Source of the DNA: Bacillota bacterium
Lineage (GTDB): Bacteria > Bacillota > Clostridia > DSM-8532
DNA length: 64,000 bases
Reading direction: 5' to 3'
Assembly (NCBI GenBank): GCA_023443745.1
Contig: JAEZTB010000030.1
Coordinates: 253,898-317,897, forward strand
Of the stretch, positions 1-7,171 are shown piece by piece. Within the stretch, counting starts at the first letter, position 1; each line of letters opens with the position of its first letter. The translations under genes were made by a program, and so were the position numbers. The notes under the pieces were generated by a model that had not been told where the DNA came from, did not search any database, and saw only the letters and a list, made by a program, of their open reading frames with translations.

Positions 1-1998
1 ACACACAGAACAGACAACTTCCACATCGGGCAAAAAATGCATGGAGATGGACAGCTTGCCGGTACCCTGGCACTTTTCACACCTACCGCCAACCACATTA
101 TAGGAAAAGTATTTGGCAGAGAGAGCCTTTGCTTTTGTTTCCGGCTGTAAGGCAAATAAATCCCGTATATCGGTAAAAAGGTCGGTGTAGGTCGCCGCAT
201 TGGAACGGTTGGAGCGACCAATGGACTGCTGGTTTATGAGAATGACGTCATCCAGGCTTTCAAAGCCGGAAATGCCGGAATTTCCGCTTTTCTTAGGCTG
301 ATGGAAGTATGCATCGGCAGCCTGCGCCAGAGCGCCAAAGATCAGGCTGGACTTTCCACTGCCCGAAACACCGGTAACCGCCACAAGCCGTCCAAGAGGA
401 ATGTCAACATTTATATTTTTAAGATTGTTGACATTCGCATTCCTGATGCTTACATGGATGCTATTGCTCTGAATCTTCTTTCGCCCCGGCTTACAGGCTT
501 TTGACTGGAGGTATTTACCCGTAATAGAGGTCTCACAGCTGATAATCTCCTGAGCTTTGCCGCAGGCAACAATCTGACCGCCTTGTTTGCCCGCGCCGGG
601 GCCGAAATCGACGATATGGTCTGCCGCCTTCATCATTTCCACATCATGCTCAATAACAATGACCGTATTTCCCTTGTCCCGCAGACGCCTCAACACTTCG
701 ATAATTTTTCCGGTATCCCGTGAGTGCAGGCCCGATGTAGGCTCGTCCAGTACGTACAGCACCCCTGTCAGGCCGCTTCCCAGAATGGAAGCCAGCTTGA
801 TGCGCTGCCATTCTCCGGCTGACAGGGTGCTGGCGGGCTGATTGAGGCTCAGATACCCGGCACCCACGTCAATAATACGGTCAATCCTTCGATTGAGGTC
901 ATCCACGACCTGATGGACAATATCAAGCGCACCTGGTGAAACAGAATCCGGAAGATGTTTCAACCACTCGCTGACGCCGGTAAGAGACTTAGTCATCAGC
1001 TGTTTTATATTAATGCCTCCAACCTTCACTTCAAGTGTCTCCGGCCTGAACCGTATGCCCTGGCACTCAGGACACTCCTGCTGGATTAAGAACTTCTCAA
1101 GCTTTTGTCTGGCGCTGGCAGAGCTGTTTTCCGTATACCGACGCATGAGATTGGTCACTACTCCCTCGAACCTTCCGTCGGGTACGGTTTTCGGAGGAGT
1201 GATATCAGGAAATTGCTTCTGAAAGTGCTTGCTCAGGACACCGTACAAGAGCAGCTCCATCTGGACGTCATTGTATCTGCCAATAGGCGTATCCATATCC
1301 ATATCGAAGCCGTAGTGCTTGGCCCCCTGAATCATAGATGTACCATATCTGTCGATATACACCTGATCCCATCCGTAGATGGCAAATTCCCTGATGCTTT
1401 TGGATTTATCTATCAAAAGGCTGACGTCCGGTGAATTCACAACTCCGATTCCCAAACAGACAGGGCATGCCCCCTGGGGTTTGTTAAAGGAGAAATGACT
1501 TGCCGTCAGCTCAACAACCCGCTTACCGCAATGGGGACATGGAATAAACTGCTCATACAGCTCTGTATTGCCCGGCTCCTGGTCAGGCATTTCGGTATAA
1601 ACCGCAAGTTCTGTTTCCTCATAGTTTTGTGTAATAAGCTTTCCGCAGTGCGGGCATGGCCTCTCGCCCAACTTTGAGAACAGTATCCGCAGGTAAGCTA
1701 AAATGTCGGTAACCGTGCCCACCGTAGAACGCGGGTTATTGCTTGTATGATGCTGGTTGATTGAGATGGCAGGTGATAATCCCTCGATGGAATCCACCTT
1801 TGGCTTGCTGCCCATATCCATTGTCATGCCCATGGATTCCATATACTGCCTTTGACATTCCCTTTGCAGGGTTTCAAGTGCCAGCGTGGATTTACCGCTG
1901 CCGGACAGACCTGTGAAAACGATCAGCTTATTCTTTGGAAGCTGCAAATCCACATTTTTGAGATTGTTTTCTTTTGCACCCTTAATAGTAATGAACAT
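1..1998 (-). CDS. UvrA-like excinuclease ABC subunit A paralogue (class II), 3' end beyond window
   Basis: The reverse strand reads continuously from ATG at 1998 (or an in-frame ATG at 2010 directly after GGGGAG) to the window edge, about 666 residues. The first ABC ATPase module shows Walker A GLSGSGKST, then the UvrA-specific VDSIEGLSPAISINQ and NPRSTVGTVTDI. CxxC zinc pairs (CPHCG, CPVCLGIG), an ABC signature (LSAGEWQRIKLASILGSG), Walker B VLYVLDEPTSGLHS and a second Walker A GVSGSGKSS follow. The ~115-residue UvrB-binding domain of housekeeping UvrA appears to be missing: the zinc motif comes soon after the first ATPase segment. This is typical of UvrA2-type paralogues linked to drug tolerance rather than UvrABC repair. 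A terminator at 2070-2105 separates it from the flavin operon. The family call is firm; the UvrA2 assignment is inferred. Confidence 0.9.
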   Translation of the reverse strand, partial: MFITIKGAKENNLKNVDLQLPKNKLIVFTGLSGSGKSTLALETLQRECQRQYMESMGMTMDMGSKPKVDSIEGLSPAISINQHHTSNNPRSTVGTVTDILAYLRILFSKLGERPCPHCGKLITQNYEETELAVYTEMPDQEPGNTELYEQFIPCPHCGKRVVELTASHFSFNKPQGACPVCLGIGVVNSPDVSLLIDKSKSIREFAIYGWDQVYIDRYGTSMIQGAKHYGFDMDMDTPIGRYNDVQMELLLYGVLSKHFQKQFPDITPPKTVPDGRFEGVVTNLMRRYTENSSASARQKLEKFLIQQECPECQGIRFRPETLEVKVGGINIKQLMTKSLTGVSEWLKHLPDSVSPGALDIVHQVVDDLNRRIDRIIDVGAGYLSLNQPASTLSAGEWQRIKLASILGSGLTGVLYVLDEPTSGLHSRDTGKIIEVLRRLRDKGNTVIVIEHDVEMMKAADHIVDFGPGAGKQGGQIVACGKAQEIISCETSITGKYLQSKACKPGRKKIQSNSIHVSIRNANVNNLKNINVDIPLGRLVAVTGVSGSGKSSLIFGALAQAADAYFHQPKKSGNSGISGFESLDDVILINQQSIGRSNRSNAATYTDLFTDIRDLFALQPETKAKALSAKYFSYNVVGGRCEKCQGTGKLSISMHFLPDVEVVCSVC

Positions 1999-2069
1999 CC
2001 TATTTATCATCTCCCCGTACCCTTCGTACCTGCGGCAAAGCACCACAGACCTAAACCCACAATAAAAAA

Positions 2070-2105
2070 CAGTATACCACCGCATTTTTTTGTGGTGGTA
2101 TACTG
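2070..2105 (-). terminator. Intrinsic terminator of the flavin operon
   Basis: Two 15-nt arms (2070-2084 and 2091-2105) pair with a single G-U on the minus transcript. They are followed on the minus strand by a run of T residues (TTTTTTATTG). The hairpin lies just after the flavodoxin-like stop codon and before the uvrA-like start. Confidence 0.8.
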
Positions 2106-2137
2106 GAGGGTTAAAAAACAGCCCTGGATATCATATT

Positions 2138-2665
2138 TCAAAGCCCCATTGCATTTTTAACAGAAGCGGCAATGACCCCCGTCAACTTTGATATCTCAGA
2201 TTCACTCAGGCGGTAAGCGCTTGTATCCTTCATCGCCGGTTTCGGCTCGGATGGCAGCAAATCGACGATATGCAGATCGATGAATGTTATCGGCTTTGCA
2301 CCGGTCCTTTTTTCCAAATCACCCGCAAGATCAGGATTCGTGTTCAGTGCGCCACCACTGATGGAAGCAAACGCATAAGGCTGTGGGTGCGCTTTCAAAT
2401 GCTGCAAATAAGCGCGAAGCGGAGATGCAACCTTGCCCATCCATACCGGAGCAATAAAGAGAATCCGCTCATATTTCTCCAGCTCGATAGGAAAGGGTTG
2501 CACCGGGGGCGTACGGTTAAAAATCATATCCAGCATGATGGCCCCCATCTTCCGTGGTTTTTTCTCTGAAATTTCGATATGCTCAGCTGAAAGCACCTTG
2601 GCTACGGCAGACGCCAAAGCACTGTTATTGCCGGTAAGCGAATAAGAGATAACAGCAACTCTCAT
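2138..2665 (-). CDS. Flavodoxin-like FMN protein
   Basis: 175 residues. The N-terminus MRVAVISYSLTGNN fits the flavodoxin phosphate-binding loop (S/T-x-T-G-N), and FIAPVWMGKVASPLRAYL matches the second FMN loop of flavodoxin/NADPH-dependent FMN reductase-like folds. It probably carries FMN non-covalently and moves electrons or reduces small substrates in the cytoplasm. Its ATG overlaps the stop of the FMN-binding membrane protein gene by 4 nt (ATGA), so the two are translationally coupled. It is the last gene of the TetR-apbE-FMN_bind operon. The substrate is unknown. It could equally be a flavodoxin-type menaquinone/protoporphyrinogen oxidase relative. Confidence 0.8.
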   Translation of the reverse strand: MRVAVISYSLTGNNSALASAVAKVLSAEHIEISEKKPRKMGAIMLDMIFNRTPPVQPFPIELEKYERILFIAPVWMGKVASPLRAYLQHLKAHPQPYAFASISGGALNTNPDLAGDLEKRTGAKPITFIDLHIVDLLPSEPKPAMKDTSAYRLSESEISKLTGVIAASVKNAMGL

Positions 2666-3123
2666 GGCAACCCCCCTGCTTGCTTCAACGCGTTTTCCAC
2701 CGCTTTAAGATGCGCATTGCTGGTCAGGGTTGCGCCGCTAATAACATCCACTTGCAGGGACTGAGATTTGATTACATTGTCAAGCAGATTGTTAATCGAA
2801 AGACCCTTTCTTATTTCATTAGTTTGCTTATCACCGGCCAGTACTCCCTCTGTCACCTTGATTTTCGTTACAGCTCCGGAGGCTACAGTCACTTCAACTG
2901 CTGCATCTCGGAAGCTTTCCTTTGACCCGTGGTATGCTCCCGTATAGATGCCGTCGCGCAGCTTTTTAAAATCCACATTAGCTATGACCATATTCTGGAG
3001 CTCGTTGCGCCCCGGAGCGGTGAAGGCAACCGCTGCTGCCATGCCAATTCCAATTACACCGACAATTGATAAGATTACAATCCACACTCTGATCTTCCCC
3101 TTTCTCTTTTTAACAGTTTTCAT
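2662..3123 (-). CDS. FMN-binding domain membrane protein (ApbE substrate)
   Basis: 153 residues: a basic N-terminus, one membrane segment (about 12-35), then a short FMN_bind domain facing outward. The hallmark ISGATLTSNAHL is present. In this family the Thr of S-G-A-T (here Thr132) carries FMN through a phosphoester bond made by ApbE. The ApbE gene ends 17 bp upstream and the flavodoxin-like gene overlaps the stop. It resembles the soluble domains of RnfG/NqrC and the PplA-type extracellular electron carriers, but it is the minimal one-domain form. The likely role is single-site flavin electron transfer across or at the membrane; the partner is not visible in the window. Confidence 0.88.
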   Translation of the reverse strand: MKTVKKRKGKIRVWIVILSIVGVIGIGMAAAVAFTAPGRNELQNMVIANVDFKKLRDGIYTGAYHGSKESFRDAAVEVTVASGAVTKIKVTEGVLAGDKQTNEIRKGLSINNLLDNVIKSQSLQVDVISGATLTSNAHLKAVENALKQAGGLP

Positions 3124-3140
3124 GGTACAAACTTTCCCTT

Positions 3141-4097
3141 CTACATATAGTTTACATTGATTCCGTCAGATGCCTGAAAGCACTTCTGCAACCCCCGCGT
3201 GATGTATACCCGTAGCATCGTGTCCACTAAAACCGCCTCCGCCTGTGGATATTTTTCTATAATGGTAAGCCCTCTCTCAAGACCGGCAACAAACACGGCA
3301 GTAGACAATGCGTCTGCGGTCATGGCGCTGTCCGTTACAACGGTGACGCTGACAAGTCCGGATTCTGCGGGATACCCGGTAATCGGATTCAGAATATGAT
3401 GGAACCGCCTGCCTTCCTTGTCGAAAAAAAACCGCTCATAGTCTCCTGAGGTGACCACCGCTTTTCCGGTTATTGCGACCGCTCCGAGCAGGCCATTTTG
3501 CCGGGGATGACGGATACCTACTCGCCATGGCGAGCCGTCTGGCTTATTGCCAAGCGTAGACACATTCCCTCCAATATTGGAAAAGGCGGATTTGACACCG
3601 TATTCATGAAATATCTCCATAAAACAGTCGCTGGCAAAACCCTTTCCGATACCGCCCAGATCGACAGAATGTCCGGAGCTTTTCAGCCCCGCCGTTTTTT
3701 GGACAGCGTCCAACTCCAAATCGTTGTAACCGACAAGTGGGAGAACCAGCTCAATCTTGCTGTTTGTGGGAGGTTCCAACGCATGTTTATAGTCCCATAA
3801 ATCTGCCAGCGGGCCGATGGTAATATCGAACAGGCCTTGAGATACATTTGAGCATTCCTTTGCATATGACAGCACTTCATAGGTTTCAGAGCTGACTTTT
3901 TCATTCTTTAAGCCCGCAGAACGATTGATTCGGCTGATATCACTCTCCGGCAGAAAACGGCTGAACAAACGTTCCAGCCTTTGTGCTTCGTTTTCAACAG
4001 CACGAAGCGCTATCATTGAGTGCCTGCCGAAAGCCCTGTGAACCATTTCCGTGCCCATGCCGGTATGCATGGCTTCAACCGCAGCGTCGTTATCCAC
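3141..4097 (-). CDS. apbE: FAD:protein FMN transferase ApbE
   Basis: 318 residues. ApbE transfers FMN from FAD to a Ser/Thr in FMN_bind domains. Family signatures are visible: MGTEMVHRAFG near the N-terminus, SRFLPESDISRIN, the FDITIGPLADLW segment, SVDLGGIGKGFASD (about 144-157) and SNIGGNVSTLG (about 173-183). There is no signal peptide or lipobox, so it is probably cytoplasmic, unlike many lipoprotein ApbEs. The start is GTG at 4097, chosen because AGGAGG sits 8 nt upstream and no better ATG is available. The adjacent FMN_bind protein with SGAT is its obvious substrate. It is the first metabolic gene after the TetR regulator. Confidence 0.93.
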   Translation of the reverse strand: MDNDAAVEAMHTGMGTEMVHRAFGRHSMIALRAVENEAQRLERLFSRFLPESDISRINRSAGLKNEKVSSETYEVLSYAKECSNVSQGLFDITIGPLADLWDYKHALEPPTNSKIELVLPLVGYNDLELDAVQKTAGLKSSGHSVDLGGIGKGFASDCFMEIFHEYGVKSAFSNIGGNVSTLGNKPDGSPWRVGIRHPRQNGLLGAVAITGKAVVTSGDYERFFFDKEGRRFHHILNPITGYPAESGLVSVTVVTDSAMTADALSTAVFVAGLERGLTIIEKYPQAEAVLVDTMLRVYITRGLQKCFQASDGINVNYM

Positions 4098-4152
4098 GAG
4101 CTATTCCTCCTGCTTAGGGTGCTACTATCACTTGTATGACTCAGACAGCTTT

Positions 4153-4734
4153 TTATTCCGGACAATTGGAAAGACCCTTCAGAACAAAATCCGTCAAATG
4201 ATCCTGGAGCTCGGGGAAATACTGAAGTCCGATTTCTTCCTTGTGGTAACCGATCCTGATAATGGCTCCAAATATGGCCATGATCATTTCGCTGCTGATA
4301 TCCGACCTCATTTTCCCTTCTGCCTGCCATTTCTCAACCAGCCCTAAAAAGTCTCGATATATGAAGTCAATCGCCTGAAGTCCGTCTTCCTCCCTGAAAA
4401 GCTTTTCAATTTTATTATAAACATCAGGGTTATACCACTGTCGCATGATAGGGCTGGAAAGCATACCCTCCATATTTAAAACCAAGAGCTGTTTGATCAG
4501 CTTTACAGGGTTGTCATCCAAATTGACAGATTTCATGATCTGTTTCATCAAAGCAGCCGTTTCCTGTTCAAGTATCTCTACAAAAAGTTTGTCTTTGGAA
4601 GGGTAATAGTTGTAAAACGTACCTACACTGAAACCTGCCTGTTTTGTAATGTCGGCAACATTTGTATCCTTAAAGCCTCTCGTTGCAAATAGTTCCTTTG
4701 CGCAATTAAATAGTGCCGTTCTTTTGTCTTCCAT
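4153..4734 (-). CDS. TetR/AcrR-family transcriptional regulator
   Basis: 193 residues. An N-terminal TetR helix-turn-helix is evident (about 22-55, ADITKQAGFSVGTFYNYYPS, then KDKLF), followed by an all-helical ligand domain of usual length. It heads the apbE-FMN_bind-flavodoxin operon in the same orientation (55 bp to apbE), so it probably controls that operon and itself. A perfect 20-bp palindrome at 4816-4863, about 80 bp upstream, is the natural candidate operator. The ligand cannot be predicted. Confidence 0.88.
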   Translation of the reverse strand: MEDKRTALFNCAKELFATRGFKDTNVADITKQAGFSVGTFYNYYPSKDKLFVEILEQETAALMKQIMKSVNLDDNPVKLIKQLLVLNMEGMLSSPIMRQWYNPDVYNKIEKLFREEDGLQAIDFIYRDFLGLVEKWQAEGKMRSDISSEMIMAIFGAIIRIGYHKEEIGLQYFPELQDHLTDFVLKGLSNCPE

Positions 4735-4815
4735 TTGATCGCCCTCACATCGTGTAGATTTTTTTGATACATAGCTTTTTTACGGTGCCCCGCAACTTAA
4801 GCGTTATGTATCAAT

Positions 4816-4863
4816 ATGCTATACTCTGAATGAATATTTTATAATTCATTCAGAGTATAGCAT
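4816..4863. promoter_or_regulatory. Perfect 20-bp inverted repeat, candidate TetR operator
   Basis: Arms 4816-4835 and 4844-4863 are exact reverse complements separated by 8 nt. The core TGAATGAAT...ATTCATTCA resembles TetR-family operators. No T-run follows on either side, which argues against a terminator. It sits in the 313-bp gap between the TetR gene and the divergent catalase, so it could control both. Nothing else coding is seen in 4735-5047. Confidence 0.6.
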
Positions 4864-5047
4864 GCCAAATGCTGGATGTCAAGAGTTTGTTCCAGCTCCA
4901 TTTCGTACATGCTCGGTATTTAAATAGATGAATATACTAAAGAAGATGGGCTGCATGTCGAAATAACAGGCTAGGCTGCTCTTTTTAGTATTTAAGGGGA
5001 TAAGCCACTATAAATGGCTTTGTGTTATATTGAAAGGAGAAAATATT

Positions 5048-6700
5048 ATGGAACCAAAAAATGGATGGTTTCAATTAGAATCGCGTCGCCCCGTAAACGG
5101 TTCAAAACCGGAAGGCAGTGAAACATCCTCCGACCGTCCTATTCCCGAATCCGTTCAGTCGAGGCAGGATACAGCTAAAAACAACAATCCGGAGTTTACA
5201 CCTGTCCAGCTGAAGGCCCCGAGCGAAAGCAACATGTCGCCTCCGCAAGAGAAATCCTCGGAGGTCCTTTTGAATACCGAAATGAATATCAATCCTCCTA
5301 TACCTACCATAGATAATAAGCCTAATGTGCCGGAAAGCCAGTACAAGGCGCAGAACCCGGCCACATCATGGGCAAAAGACAGGACGCTCGAAACCAGGCA
5401 TTCGCAGACAGTGGGTATACGGGGTCCCATATTGGAGCAGGACAGCATTTTGCATGAAGCTCTGGAGATCTTCATACATACAAAGATCCCCGAGAGGCCC
5501 GTTCACGTGAAGGGGTTCGGCGCATTCGGGTATTTCCAGACGAGATATTCCATGAGGGAATTTACGAAACTCTCCTTTTTGCAGTCCCCCGGGCAGCAGG
5601 TTCCTGTAATGGTGCGTTTTTCTCTGGCAGCGGGCAACAAAGGAACACCCGATACAGCCCGCAACGTGCGCGGCTTTTCGACGAAATTTTATACACAGGA
5701 GGGTATCTTCGATCTCTTGTGCAACCATATCCCCGTCCTATTCGTGCGCGATGGCATACGCTTTCCGGAAGCCTTCACGGCACTTGCACCCTCTCCCGTC
5801 AATAACCTTACAGATCCCGAGCGGTTCTGGAAATTTGCAGCCCGCGCTCCGGAGGCCATACATTTTGTCACCTGGCTCTTTTCGGACGTAGGCACCGTGA
5901 AAAGTTTACGCCATATCAGGGGATTCGGTGTGAACACTTACGTTTGGAGAAATGCTGAGGGTGTACGCCGCTATGTGAAATATCACTGGATTCCCCTCGC
6001 AGGAGAGGAATATATAGACCAACGGGAATCCATAGCATTAGCCGGTATGAACCCCGATATCGCAGGCCAGGACCTATACGATACCATTGCTTCGGGTACC
6101 CCTGTGCAATATGAGTTGCGTGTTCAGTTAATGGAACCGAAGGATGAAGGCAGTCTGCCCTACGATCCGCTGGACTGCACAAAGGTTTGGGATGAACAGA
6201 TGTATCCGTTAATGCCTGTCGGACGGCTTGTACTTAACCGCAACCCGGATAACTACATGGAACAGGTTGAAAAAGCAGCATTCTCACCAACAAATTTACT
6301 GGACGGCGTTGAATTGTCGGACGACAAGCTTTTACAGGCCCGTGCGAATATCTATTGGGATTCACAACGCAGGCGACTGGGTGAGAATTTCCGGAGCATA
6401 CCCGTGAACCAACAGAAAGACTGGACGCCGGATGAACAGGTGACCAGTGGTACAGGCAGACAGGTAGAAGGGCATTTTGTAAGATCAGAGTTGACTAACC
6501 CTGATAACTTTACACAGGCCGGTCAACGCTATCATTCCCTTTCCCCTGGGGAGCAGGACCATCTGGTGGATAATTTGGCCTCGGACCTCGCTAACATCTC
6601 TGCCGAGACGCAAAGCGTTGTACTCAAATATTTGTATACTGCCTCTGCTGAGCTTGGACAGCGGGTTGCCTCGCAGATTAGTTTTTACACAGGAAAGTAA
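5048..6700 (+). CDS. Monofunctional haem catalase with long N-terminal extension
   Basis: 550 residues from ATG 5048 (GAAAGGAGA 7 nt upstream; a TTG further upstream lies before this site). The first ~115 residues are Pro/Ser/Asn-rich and look disordered. The catalase core begins near QTVGIRGPILEQD. Key residues are present: distal His153 (ERPVHVKGFGAFGYF), RFSLAAGNKGTPDTARNVRGF, Asn226 in CNHIPVLFVRD, and proximal haem ligand Tyr436 in ANIYWDSQRRRLG. The usual second Asn of NNxP is His here. It degrades H2O2 to water and oxygen, a plausible oxygen-defence enzyme in an anaerobe. It is monocistronic, with its own terminator at 6720-6753. Confidence 0.93.
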   Translation: MEPKNGWFQLESRRPVNGSKPEGSETSSDRPIPESVQSRQDTAKNNNPEFTPVQLKAPSESNMSPPQEKSSEVLLNTEMNINPPIPTIDNKPNVPESQYKAQNPATSWAKDRTLETRHSQTVGIRGPILEQDSILHEALEIFIHTKIPERPVHVKGFGAFGYFQTRYSMREFTKLSFLQSPGQQVPVMVRFSLAAGNKGTPDTARNVRGFSTKFYTQEGIFDLLCNHIPVLFVRDGIRFPEAFTALAPSPVNNLTDPERFWKFAARAPEAIHFVTWLFSDVGTVKSLRHIRGFGVNTYVWRNAEGVRRYVKYHWIPLAGEEYIDQRESIALAGMNPDIAGQDLYDTIASGTPVQYELRVQLMEPKDEGSLPYDPLDCTKVWDEQMYPLMPVGRLVLNRNPDNYMEQVEKAAFSPTNLLDGVELSDDKLLQARANIYWDSQRRRLGENFRSIPVNQQKDWTPDEQVTSGTGRQVEGHFVRSELTNPDNFTQAGQRYHSLSPGEQDHLVDNLASDLANISAETQSVVLKYLYTASAELGQRVASQISFYTGK

Positions 6701-6719
6701 CACATTCTATATCGTAAAG

Positions 6720-6753
6720 GCCGTGAAATCATGCTATGTTTTCACGGCTTTTT
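6720..6753 (+). terminator. Catalase terminator
   Basis: Arms GCCGTGAAA (6720-6728) and TTTCACGGC (6740-6748) are exact reverse complements and are followed by five T residues. Confidence 0.85.
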
Positions 6754-6903
6754 CTTGCGGTGATGCCAATAGGTCTTAATACCTATTGTTATAGCTCAAA
6801 TGTCTTTCTGTTTTAATTGAAAGTCCGATATACTTGGTTATCTTCCCTAGGTATAATTTATATTAGACATTATAATTTTCGGCAAATCAAGGAGGCAAGT
6901 TGG

Positions 6904-7086
6904 ATGAAAAATGCAGTTTGCGCAGCGGCACTGTATGTCAAAAGCCGGAAAGGGCAAGGTCTGGTAGAGTACGCACTCATTATAGGCCTTATAGCTATTT
7001 CTATAGTCTCGATACTGCGATTAGTTCCCGGACCAATTACAAAAATACTTACCGCTATTGCTGAAGCGCTGAAAATAACGCCGTAA
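6904..7086 (+). CDS. Flp/Fap-type (type IVb) pilin, orphan
   Basis: 60 residues from ATG 6904 (AAGGAGG 7 nt upstream). The Flp prepilin signature is clear: a short basic leader, then GQGLVEYALIIGLIAISIV with the invariant Glu at position +5 of the mature pilin, and a single hydrophobic segment. Such subunits form Tad/Flp pili for adhesion. No tad assembly genes, prepilin peptidase or other pilins are visible nearby, so assembly would need genes elsewhere. The upstream gap (6754-6903) holds an inverted repeat CAATAGGT/ACCTATTG (6767-6788), possibly regulatory. Confidence 0.85.
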   Translation: MKNAVCAAALYVKSRKGQGLVEYALIIGLIAISIVSILRLVPGPITKILTAIAEALKITP

Positions 7087-7101
7087 TAAGTTCACAATAA
7101 A

Positions 7102-7147
7102 AACAGGGACTTGTCTCAAACTCATGATTTTGAGACAAGTCCCTGTT
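7102..7147. terminator. Bidirectional hairpin between pilin and discoidin-domain gene
   Basis: Perfect 19-bp arms (7102-7120 and 7129-7147) with an 8-nt loop lie between the convergent genes ending at 7086 and 7172. There is no long T-run, but the position suits a two-way terminator. It might also be an inserted repeat unit. Confidence 0.65.
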
Positions 7148-7171
7148 CCTTTAATCGACTCACCTGACATT

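Noticed and set aside
7102..7147. Insertion-sequence inverted repeats
   Set aside because: The 19-bp arms are separated by only 8 nt and lie between convergent gene ends, so a terminator hairpin is the simpler explanation.
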